Assembly (NCBI GenBank): GCA_024635735.1
Contig: JAGXII010000144.1
Location: 1-7,097 of the forward strand
Direction: 5' to 3'
Origin: Christiangramia sp.
GTDB lineage: Bacteria; Bacteroidota; Bacteroidia; Flavobacteriales; Flavobacteriaceae
DNA: 7,097 nucleotides
Every line of letters begins with the position of its first letter. The stretch's first letter is position 1. Under the pieces are notes generated by a model, which worked only from the letters and a program-made list of their open reading frames with translations, did not search any database and was not told the origin of the DNA. This document shows positions 1 through 6,784 of this stretch, piece after piece. A program made the position numbers and the translations under genes.

Positions 1-2035
1 GTACATTACCATTACCAAAAACAGCATTTCCTGACTGATTGAAAGATTGTAGATAAAGGAATCTAGATCCTCCAATACGGTCATTACCAAGGACACCGTA
101 AGATCCTCTAAGTTTTAGAAAATCTAAAAAGTCTGAATCTTCAAGAAATTTTTCTCTTGAAATCACATAAGCAAAGGAACCGGATGGAAAGAATCCCCAT
201 CTTTTACCAGGTGCGAATTGCTCGGAGGCGTCTGCCCTGAAGCTTCCTTCAATGATATACCTGTCATTGTAGGTCCAATTAAGCCTTCCAACAACACCTC
301 TTCGTGCACTTCTTCCAGAATATCCTCCGTTGTTACGATTGGCAACACCTCCAAAATCAAGCTCATCAATATCCAAAGTAAATTGATCTCTATAGGCCGA
401 CATGAATTGCCACTTTTCCTCTGTTTGAGTGTACAATAGAAGTCCTGAAACATCAGATTTTCCAAATTCATGATCATAATTCAAATGTGCCTCTATGGTA
501 ATGGACTGATAGTCATTATGATCCTGGTACAAATCGGTAGTTCCTAATGGTTGTTGTACAAAAGTCCCGTCACTATTCCGGCTATATGAACGTGTTTGTG
601 GAAACAAATAATTTTTATGATCTGTAAAGGTCTTATCATATGAGGCAATACCTTTAAAAGATAATCCATCTACCGGCAATTGCTGAACCAATTGAAGACG
701 ACTTTTGAAGGCCATAATCGCCCTGTTTCTATACCCGTTTTCTGGAAGAGCAAGATATGCAGGCCCACCAGCATACGTCCCATTAGACCATTTTATTGGA
801 TATCTGTTTGGAGCTGTACTAGTAAGCCACCTGAAGAGTTCGGGGGATGCAACATTATTAGTTCTGTCATCGCGTCCAGACACATCAAAGGATAGTCTGG
901 TCGTATTAGTTACCTCCGCATCTACGTTAGAGCGGAAATTATATCTTTTAAAATTGTTGGAAGGAACAATCCCATCCTGATCCAGAAAACTTAAAGAAGC
1001 TGCATATTGAATTTTTTCAGAACCGCCATTTGCCGAAAGACCATACTCCCTTAAAATAGCAGTATTTTTCAATACGTCAAACCAATCAACGTCGGGATGC
1101 GTATCAGGATTGGTATGATTCAAATATTTATTCAGGTCTTCCTGAGTGTATAAAGGATCCTTCCCCTCATTTACTAATGCCTCATTATATAATTTGGCAT
1201 ATTCATAAGAATTTAAATAATTCGGTTCCTGGGTTCTCTCCTGAACACCTAAGTTTGATGTAAAATTGATCTGCATTTTACCTTCATCACCTCTTTTTGT
1301 GGTAACCAGAATAACACCGTTCCCACCTCGTACACCAAATACAGCGGCACTGGCGGCATCCTTTAAAACCGTTAATGATTCTATTTCATTGGCATTTAAC
1401 TGCTCAAAGTCTCGGTAACCACGAACTATTCCATCTATAACAAAAATTGGAGTAGCGTCTCCAGTGGTACCTATTCCCCGAATGTAAATATTAGAGTAAT
1501 CATCACCGGGAGATCCGGACCGTTGCGTCGCAATAATACCTGCTGTTTGACCTACCAAAGAACTGGTAAGGTTTGGTGCAGGATTTTGTTCTAATTCCTT
1601 TGTTTTAATTTCGGAAACTGCGCCGGAGAGATTACTTCGCTCCTGTTCCCCATAACCAATTACCACAACCTCATCTAACTGGCCAAGGTCTTCCTGAAGC
1701 CTAACATCAATAAGGCTTTGATTATTGACTTTAACCTCCTTTGTTGTAAAACCGACAAAGGAAAATACGAGGGTAGCATCATTGTTAACAGTTAACTCAT
1801 AATTTCCATCAAAATCTGTGACAGTACCATTCTGAGTACCTTTAACCATGACCGTTACTCCTGCCAGGGGCATTTCATCTTTATCAGATACGACAGTACC
1901 GGTAACCTGCTTTTGGACAACTTCTGTAATCAAATTACTATTAACGGCCAGAGCACTCTCCCATAGAAATGGAAATACCAAAATAAAAAGCCATTTAGAC
2001 TTTTTTGCTAATTCGATTTGAAAAATTTCTCTCAT
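1..2035 (-). CDS. SusC/RagA-family TonB-linked outer-membrane receptor, 3' part beyond the left edge
   Basis: Family role: a 22-strand outer-membrane barrel that, with a surface SusD-like lipoprotein, imports oligosaccharides or peptides using TonB/ExbBD energy. Seen: 678 codons open without a stop from an ATG at 2035 to the window edge; full-length relatives have about 1000 residues. Residues 1-30 look like a signal peptide (basic start, hydrophobic core WLFILVFPFLW, then ESALA). Residues 44-115 form a carboxypeptidase-D-like regulatory domain (GVTVMVKGTQNGTVTDFDGN). A TonB-box-like DEVVVIGYG sits at 121-129. The plug spans about 130-247, with IRGIGT, FVIDGI and LKDAASAAVFGVRGGNGVI. Barrel strands follow, including the family blocks DVDWFDVL (315-322), FAPGKRWGFFPS (607-618) and LKLRGSYGVLGN (640-651). 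The start is chosen because the signal peptide follows it directly. SusD is expected to the left, unseen. The HTCS gene upstream on the same strand is 455 bp away, so separate transcription is likely. Substrate unknown. Confidence 0.95.
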   Translation of the reverse strand, partial: MREIFQIELAKKSKWLFILVFPFLWESALAVNSNLITEVVQKQVTGTVVSDKDEMPLAGVTVMVKGTQNGTVTDFDGNYELTVNNDATLVFSFVGFTTKEVKVNNQSLIDVRLQEDLGQLDEVVVIGYGEQERSNLSGAVSEIKTKELEQNPAPNLTSSLVGQTAGIIATQRSGSPGDDYSNIYIRGIGTTGDATPIFVIDGIVRGYRDFEQLNANEIESLTVLKDAASAAVFGVRGGNGVILVTTKRGDEGKMQINFTSNLGVQERTQEPNYLNSYEYAKLYNEALVNEGKDPLYTQEDLNKYLNHTNPDTHPDVDWFDVLKNTAILREYGLSANGGSEKIQYAASLSFLDQDGIVPSNNFKRYNFRSNVDAEVTNTTRLSFDVSGRDDRTNNVASPELFRWLTSTAPNRYPIKWSNGTYAGGPAYLALPENGYRNRAIMAFKSRLQLVQQLPVDGLSFKGIASYDKTFTDHKNYLFPQTRSYSRNSDGTFVQQPLGTTDLYQDHNDYQSITIEAHLNYDHEFGKSDVSGLLLYTQTEEKWQFMSAYRDQFTLDIDELDFGGVANRNNGGYSGRSARRGVVGRLNWTYNDRYIIEGSFRADASEQFAPGKRWGFFPSGSFAYVISREKFLEDSDFLDFLKLRGSYGVLGNDRIGGSRFLYLQSFNQSGNAVFGNGNV

Positions 2036-2078
2036 GAAATAAATTTTAACTAGTTCAAATTCTTGTTAATGCCTAATT

Positions 2079-2097
2079 ATCTTAAAAATTTTAAGAT
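2079..2097. repeat. 19-nt perfect palindrome in the presumed leader of the left susC-like gene
   Basis: The sequence ATCTTAAAAATTTTAAGAT reads as two 9-base arms around one central A. It ends 38 bp short of the ATG reckoned along the minus strand, the side from which transcription arrives. As DNA it could bind a dimeric protein. As RNA the arms would need to open a loop, leaving a short, weak A/U stem with only two G-C-capable positions. In such AT-rich DNA a chance origin is possible. Function is not known. Confidence 0.45.
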
Positions 2098-2161
2098 CCC
2101 GATAATAATTGGATTTTCGAGACTTGAAGATTTTTGTACTGCAATGCCTTAAAACAGAGAA

Positions 2162-2194
2162 AAAATCTAAATTTTATAAGTGTATTTTAAACAA
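2162..2194 (-). promoter_or_regulatory. weak candidate Bacteroidota promoter for the left susC-like gene
   Basis: Read on the minus strand, TTG (2192-2194) is followed after 22 bases by TAGATTTT (2162-2169). This matches seven of eight positions of the Bacteroidota -7 element TAnnTTTG, but the final G, normally well conserved, is T. Transcription would start near 2155 and give a leader of about 120 nt. The surrounding DNA is so AT-rich that partial matches are expected by chance, so this is a candidate only. Confidence 0.25.
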
Positions 2195-2230
2195 TTAAAA
2201 AATAAATATATAAAATATTCTTAAAATACA
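2181..2230. repeat. 10-bp inverted repeat upstream of the left susC-like gene
   Basis: TGTATTTTAA at 2181-2190 and its exact reverse complement TTAAAATACA at 2221-2230 are separated by 30 bp, giving a centre-to-centre distance of 40 bp. The left arm overlaps the spacer of the weak promoter candidate, and the -33-like TTG lies just inside the arms. It could be a paired protein site or a chance product of AT-rich DNA. No protein can be assigned. Confidence 0.35.
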
Positions 2231-2307
2231 AAGACCAATTTTTTAAAATAGCATGATTTTTTAAGAAAAAATATAGAAATCCTAATTTGAAAGTATAACT
2301 AAAGATT

Positions 2308-2321
2308 GTATAGTCCCCCTA
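2308..2321. promoter_or_regulatory. TATAGTCCCCCTA motif resembling the paired CCCCCT element near 6654
   Basis: The stretch TGTATAGTCCCCCT is one of the few C-rich islands in this intergenic region. It resembles ATATACCCCCT at 6651-6661 apart from two inserted bases (TATA-GT-CCCCCTA against TATA-CCCCCTA). It lies about 120 bp upstream of the weak promoter candidate. There is no second copy 22 bp away on either side, and relative to the receptor it would serve, its orientation is opposite to that of the right-hand pair. A shared regulator site is therefore only a possibility. Confidence 0.25.
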
Positions 2322-2382
2322 AAAAAATAAACTAATTCGTGTTTATAAGCATATTTGGAAACCACTAATTTTAACAGTCCAA

Positions 2383-2412
2383 GAAATTTGTTCACTTCAG
2401 GGAATTTTGTTC
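2383..2412. repeat. imperfect 11-bp direct repeat downstream of the HTCS gene
   Basis: GAAATTTGTTC (2383-2393) and GAATTTTGTTC (2402-2412) match at ten of eleven positions and start 19 bp apart, close to two helical turns. The pair lies within 110 bp of the HTCS stop codon and far upstream of the left receptor start. It could be a protein site of direct-repeat type or coincidence in AT-rich sequence. Confidence 0.25.
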
Positions 2413-2490
2413 TTAAGCAATAATCAATTGAAGGATATTTTACGAGTATTTATAGTAAAGCAATTCGCCTATATTTAATAGTTTTTAATA

Positions 2491-5400
2491 TTAGCTCTTA
2501 AGTTCAGAAGGGTTTTTACCCAGTTTTTCCTTAAAAATCTTTCTGAAATATTTTACGTCATTGAAGCCTACTTCATAAGAAGCCTGAGAGACAGAATAAC
2601 TTTCATTTGTAATAAGCTCTGCGGCTCTATCCAGTTTAAAGTTCCTTATATACTCATTAATACTACAACCGGTGATCGCTTTTAATTTGCGGTATAAAGA
2701 AGTACGGCTCATCCCAATATCATGAGCTATCACCTCTACCCCTTCGGTACTTTCCTGAATATGTTTTAGAATAACACAGTTCAGTTCCATAAGGAACTGC
2801 TTCTCCCTATTAAGTATTCCTAGAGTATCATCACCTTCCTTTGAAGCAGACCTCTCTAAACTTCCAGCAAAATATTCCTTGAGTTTCTCCCTGCTTTCCA
2901 GTAAATTCTGAACTCTCGTTTTGAGCAATTTGGGATGGAAAGGTTTGGTGATGTAATCATCTGCTCCTTCCTCGTAACCAACATTGATGCTTTCAACCGC
3001 CGTTTTCGCAGTCAGTAAAATAATTGGAATATGACTGGTGCTCTGATGATTTTTTAATTCTGAACAGAGATCGATTCCCGTCTTTTCGGGCATCATGACA
3101 TCAGAAACTATGATATCAGGGATGTATTTTTTCGCTTTTTTAACTCCTTCCACGCCATTCTTCGCATAGATTACGTCGTAATCAATTTTAAAGATTCGAT
3201 TTAAGAAATGTAAAATCTCTTCGTTATCATCGATAATCAGAACCAATTTTCGATCTTTCTCCACATTCAAAGTAGCTCTTTGATCCTGAAACTTTTCGCC
3301 TTCATAACTTATTTCTTCTGCTTCAACTATCTCTTCATTTGAAACTCTAATAGCTGACTCTTTCACTGGGATATTAAGTGTAAAAATAGTGCCTTTACCT
3401 TCCTTACTACTTACTTTGATTGTTCCCCCATGTAATTCAGCAAATCTTTTAGAAAGTGCCAATCCAATTCCTGTTCCCGATTTTTTGATTGTAGCTTCTG
3501 ATCTATAATACCATTCAAAAATTTGAGATAAATCTTCTGGTTTGATTCCCGTTCCTGAATCCTGAACCTGAATTTTAAATCCTTCTTCAGTAGAAAGAAA
3601 TGAAAGCTTTACCTCTCCTCCATTATCGCTATACTTAATGGCGTTTGATAAAAGATTATTAATGATTACCTCGATTTTTTCAATATCGACCAGGAAAATC
3701 TTAGGCTGGATAGGACCGGAAAATTCCATTTGAACATCCTTATCCTTCGCTAAAGGAATGTGATTTTTCAACAACTTGCGAAGCTTAGCTGGAAGATCGA
3801 TAGGTTCTTTCATAAGATGACTCAAACCTTCTTCTGCCTTTCTAAACTCAAGCAATTTATTAATTGAACGAAATAATTTATTTGCGTTACGATGAATAAA
3901 AACAAGGTCCTTTCTATTTTCCTTACTGATATTTTTTGATAGCAAGTTTTCAACCGGGGCTAGAATAAGAGTCAGTGGAGTCTTTAATTCATGAGAGAAG
4001 GCTGTAAAAAACCTGAAACGTTCTTCATTTAAATTATGCTCCAGATTACGTTGTTTTTTCTCAAATACAAGTAAATTCTTAAGATGTACCCTCTCTGAAT
4101 AGTATCTGAAACTGATCCAGATAAGGATCCCCCCGACAATAATATATAGCATATAGGCAGGGAATGTTTGCCAAAATGGAGGAACAATGGTGATTTTAAG
4201 TTCTTTATAATTCTTTGCATCCCAACTAGAATTAGTCCTCACCATAAGGGTATACTCTCCCGGAGGGACACTGGTGAAATTAGCTATTCCTGCTTCCTGT
4301 TCTTCGATCCAGTAATCATTATAATTTTCAAGTTTATAAGAATATGTCAAGTTATGAGCTTCGGGATATTTTAAAGCAGCAAATTCCACCGAAAATGAAT
4401 TCTGGTCATGTTTTAATTTAATTTTATCCTGGTAAAGAATTGTCTGCTTTAAGATAGAGTTCTTCCCTATATTCACCTTCACAGGTTCGTTGAGAACTTT
4501 TAAGCCTTCAAATAATAATGGGTATTCCTGCTCTATAGTCCTGAAATGATCCGGGTCTAAAATGTTCAAGCCATTATTACCCCCGAAATAAAGATTGCCT
4601 GAAGAATTTTTTAATGCCGCTCCAATATTGAATTCACCGGTTTGAATGTTATTTAATGAAGAAACGTCAAGAATTTCATTCGTCCTGATGTTATAACGAT
4701 TTATTCCGTTATATGTCCCCATCCATACATAAGTTCCATCTTCACGTATAAGGCTGTTTACGGTATTATTACTTAAACCGTACCTTTCGGTAAAATTTAA
4801 CACTACCCTGGTGTCCGGATTAAACCGGAGCAAGCCTCCATACCGTGTTCCGGCAAGGACTTCTCCATTTTGTAACACCAATACCGAAAATATGATATCG
4901 CTGTTAAAGCCATTGGTGTTATCCTTATTATAAATCTCGGAATCATCACTAGCTGGATTATATCTTATCAACCCCGATCCGAAGGTGGCAAGCCATAAAT
5001 CCCCATTCTTATCATCTTTTATAGAACGTATATCAATCTTTCCTAATGATTCAATGTAAATAAACTTATCTTCACTTTCAATGTATTTGTATAACCCTCC
5101 GCGATTCGTCCCGACCCAGAGTATTCCCTTATTAGATTCGAAGAGTACCCGCACATCACTTCCATTGGAAACAGAACCCTGAAGGTAATGTATGGAGTTT
5201 CCCGTCTTTGCGTCTAATCTATTTAGACCTCCCTGATAAGTTCCTACCCAAACACGATCTTTCCTATCTTCCAGAATCGACAAAATATAATTATTGCTTA
5301 AGCTGTTATTATCCTTTTCCTTATGACTGAAATTACGAATATTCCCTGTGCGGGGATCGTACAGGTCCAGCCCACCCCCATCGGTACCTATCCATACTTT

Positions 5401-6558
5401 ATTATTATTACTTCCTGTAAGAGCAGCTATCCGGTTATGACTTATTGATTCTTCATCCCTGTTATGTTTTAAAAGGCTTACAGGTTCTCCCTCTGGATTC
5501 ACATAATTTATTCCGGTTGGTGTGCCAATCCACAAATTATGATCGCTGTCCATAGTGATTACTGAAACTGTCCGGTTAAAAACACTACTACCATCATTTT
5601 TGGGTAGATATCGTTGTATGACGAGATTCGTATTTTTATCAAACAAAGAAGATTTATCAATTATATTAAGTCCTCCGTTCCGGGTACCAATCCACATATT
5701 TCCGCATTGGTCTTCTTCAAAACACAATACATCATCATCACTTAATCCTTCAGAAAAAGATGTTGCACGATTCAGGCGAATAGTGTCATTTTCTTCTGTA
5801 ATGATCTGGAGGCCATCTCTTGTACCTATCCACAAATTACCTTCACTATCTTCATATAAACTATTTATTATAGGCATTGCTGGTGAAACATCCTTCGAAA
5901 GAAGATGTGTAACCTTACCATTTTCAAGATTAATTTTATTAAGTCCATTATTATAAGTACCTATCCATAAGAGACTATCATTCTGCAGGTGTATGGACGA
6001 AATCTCATCTGAAGTAAGTTTAATATTTGGGGAAATTTTTTCCTGGAGCAAACTAAGATTCCAGTTATCATCGGCAAATTGAATTCCTCCCCGGTAAGTT
6101 CCGATAATCGGAATATCACCCGGTCCCATACCAATAGAACTCACACTGTTATTTAACAATCCGTCTTCAGTGTCTATGAGTTTAAAATTATCTTTTGTGA
6201 GACTATAAATTGCTACGCCTGCATCTGTTGCGATCAGCAATTCATCATTGTTGGTTATTTTTAGTTGTTGAACATAATTATTGGCCAGACCCTCTGAAGG
6301 AGATTCAGGATGTTTTTTGAACTGAACAAAGTTATGCCCGTCATAACGGTTTAAGCCATCTATGGTAGCTATCCAAATAAACCCCAGGGAATCCTGTTTT
6401 ATATCATTTATAAAATTATGTGATAATCCGGAAGAAACATCCAGAAGATGGAATTGTAAACTATCTGCTATTGATTCATTTTTTGTCTTTTGATCCTGCC
6501 CAATCAAAAAACTGGTTTTCAAAATCATCAGAAAATACACTAAGAATCGAATCTTCAT
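2491..6558 (-). CDS. hybrid two-component system sensor-regulator (HTCS), polysaccharide-utilization type
   Basis: A one-chain sensor kinase and transcription factor of 1355 residues, a normal HTCS length; family members sense oligosaccharides in the periplasm and activate susC/susD operons. Domains seen: signal peptide about 1-20; fourteen propeller motifs of W-I-G-T type (W62, L108, I151, W198, W243, W289, W343, W389, W437, W481, W522, L568, W612, Y657), as expected for two seven-bladed propellers; Y_Y_Y domain about 720-793; one membrane segment about 799-817; kinase H-box FSHELKTPL with H856, N-box N968/N972, G1 DSGTGI at 1000-1005, G2 GTGIGLALS at 1028-1036; receiver with acidic pair D1110/D1111, phosphoacceptor D1153, T1183 and K1205; AraC-type helix-turn-helix about 1257-1355 ending in GFNDVKYFRKIFKEKLGKNP. 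All key phosphorelay residues are present. The ATG at 6558 is preferred because a signal peptide follows; an in-frame GTG at 6627 would add 23 residues with no family equivalent. A -7-like TGTATTTG at 6600-6607 (no clear -33) would put the GTG outside the transcript. Ligand unknown. Confidence 0.96.
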   Translation of the reverse strand: MKIRFLVYFLMILKTSFLIGQDQKTKNESIADSLQFHLLDVSSGLSHNFINDIKQDSLGFIWIATIDGLNRYDGHNFVQFKKHPESPSEGLANNYVQQLKITNNDELLIATDAGVAIYSLTKDNFKLIDTEDGLLNNSVSSIGMGPGDIPIIGTYRGGIQFADDNWNLSLLQEKISPNIKLTSDEISSIHLQNDSLLWIGTYNNGLNKINLENGKVTHLLSKDVSPAMPIINSLYEDSEGNLWIGTRDGLQIITEENDTIRLNRATSFSEGLSDDDVLCFEEDQCGNMWIGTRNGGLNIIDKSSLFDKNTNLVIQRYLPKNDGSSVFNRTVSVITMDSDHNLWIGTPTGINYVNPEGEPVSLLKHNRDEESISHNRIAALTGSNNNKVWIGTDGGGLDLYDPRTGNIRNFSHKEKDNNSLSNNYILSILEDRKDRVWVGTYQGGLNRLDAKTGNSIHYLQGSVSNGSDVRVLFESNKGILWVGTNRGGLYKYIESEDKFIYIESLGKIDIRSIKDDKNGDLWLATFGSGLIRYNPASDDSEIYNKDNTNGFNSDIIFSVLVLQNGEVLAGTRYGGLLRFNPDTRVVLNFTERYGLSNNTVNSLIREDGTYVWMGTYNGINRYNIRTNEILDVSSLNNIQTGEFNIGAALKNSSGNLYFGGNNGLNILDPDHFRTIEQEYPLLFEGLKVLNEPVKVNIGKNSILKQTILYQDKIKLKHDQNSFSVEFAALKYPEAHNLTYSYKLENYNDYWIEEQEAGIANFTSVPPGEYTLMVRTNSSWDAKNYKELKITIVPPFWQTFPAYMLYIIVGGILIWISFRYYSERVHLKNLLVFEKKQRNLEHNLNEERFRFFTAFSHELKTPLTLILAPVENLLSKNISKENRKDLVFIHRNANKLFRSINKLLEFRKAEEGLSHLMKEPIDLPAKLRKLLKNHIPLAKDKDVQMEFSGPIQPKIFLVDIEKIEVIINNLLSNAIKYSDNGGEVKLSFLSTEEGFKIQVQDSGTGIKPEDLSQIFEWYYRSEATIKKSGTGIGLALSKRFAELHGGTIKVSSKEGKGTIFTLNIPVKESAIRVSNEEIVEAEEISYEGEKFQDQRATLNVEKDRKLVLIIDDNEEILHFLNRIFKIDYDVIYAKNGVEGVKKAKKYIPDIIVSDVMMPEKTGIDLCSELKNHQSTSHIPIILLTAKTAVESINVGYEEGADDYITKPFHPKLLKTRVQNLLESREKLKEYFAGSLERSASKEGDDTLGILNREKQFLMELNCVILKHIQESTEGVEVIAHDIGMSRTSLYRKLKAITGCSINEYIRNFKLDRAAELITNESYSVSQASYEVGFNDVKYFRKIFKEKLGKNPSELKS

Positions 6559-6631
6559 TTTGAGAATTGAGAATTTTGTAAAAATATAAATTATCCCGCC
6601 AAATACAGGAATAATTAAGCTATGCACGATT

Positions 6632-6661
6632 TACCCCCTCTTTTTAGACAATATACCCCCT
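6632..6661. promoter_or_regulatory. paired TACCCCCT direct repeat, candidate HTCS operator
   Basis: Two exact copies of TACCCCCT, at 6632-6639 and 6654-6661, start 22 bp apart, about two helical turns, so both would face the same side of the DNA. They stand out in AT-rich surroundings. The nearer copy ends 26 bp before the -33 TTG of the right-hand receptor promoter, a usual place for an AraC-type activator site. AraC-family proteins commonly bind direct repeats. The pair also lies 70-100 bp upstream of the HTCS start, so autoregulation is possible. Assignment to this HTCS is inference. Confidence 0.45.
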
Positions 6662-6687
6662 ACCCATTCATTTATAAATCATGAAAA

Positions 6688-6718
6688 TTGTAAATGGATT
6701 TTTACGAAACTCATTTTG
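6688..6718 (+). promoter_or_regulatory. Bacteroidota-type promoter for the right susC-like gene
   Basis: TTG at 6688-6690 is followed after 20 bases by TCATTTTG (6711-6718). This matches seven of eight positions of the -7 consensus TAnnTTTG, including the complete TTTG core, with spacing in the normal range. Transcription would begin near 6725, giving a leader of about 60 nt before the ATG at 6785. It is the best promoter match in the window and is placed just downstream of the paired TACCCCCT element. Confidence 0.55.
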
Positions 6719-6784
6719 CGAAATCGTTTTCTAAAATCAGATTGACATTTTATTATTAATCCGACTAATTAAAAGCTAAAAAGT

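Larger units (their letters stand above)
2036..2490. other. 455-bp AT-rich intergenic region between the HTCS and the left susC-like gene
   Basis: No convincing open reading frame, tRNA or structured RNA was seen on either strand. The region contains the presumed leader and promoter of the left receptor gene, and four sequence patterns listed separately: a 19-nt palindrome, a 10-bp inverted repeat, a GTCCCCCT motif and an imperfect 11-bp direct repeat. I see no GC-rich hairpin followed by a T run after the HTCS stop codon (TAA, 2491-2493 on the minus strand), so where HTCS transcription ends is unclear. The length and composition argue that the left receptor has its own promoter rather than depending on HTCS readthrough. 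Confidence 0.7.

Noticed and set aside
163..477. Minus-strand open frame of 104 codons and overlapping plus-strand frames at 218-439, 680-895 and 705-980
   Set aside because: All lie inside the left receptor gene in other frames. The receptor frame shows continuous family motifs across this region, and the alternative products show no recognisable domain.
2109..2136. Plus-strand TTG-N17-GATTTTTG as a promoter for an antisense or small RNA
   Set aside because: The match is partial with short spacing in very AT-rich DNA. The transcript would start near 2143 and run away from the receptor gene into sequence with no visible structure or terminator.
2476..2493. Possible terminator hairpin TAATA/TATTA after the HTCS stop
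   Set aside because: Five A-T pairs with an eight-base loop and no G-C pairs would not be stable, and one arm overlaps the stop codon.
4029..5956. Open frames at 4029-4220 (minus), 4168-4374 (plus) and 5555-5956 (plus)
   Set aside because: They are shadows inside the HTCS gene, whose frame is unbroken and shows kinase, membrane and propeller motifs at these places.
5100..6375. Recurring plus-strand strings such as GTACCTATCCACA that look like a dispersed DNA repeat
   Set aside because: They are the reverse complement of the repeated W-I-G-T propeller motif of the HTCS sensor. The repeat is at protein level, with irregular 41-54 residue steps.
6742..6747. TTGACA hexamer upstream of the right receptor, looking like an E. 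coli -35 box
   Set aside because: There is no TATAAT-like partner at 17 bp, and the primary sigma factor of Bacteroidota uses the TTG/TAnnTTTG form, which is met better at 6688-6718.
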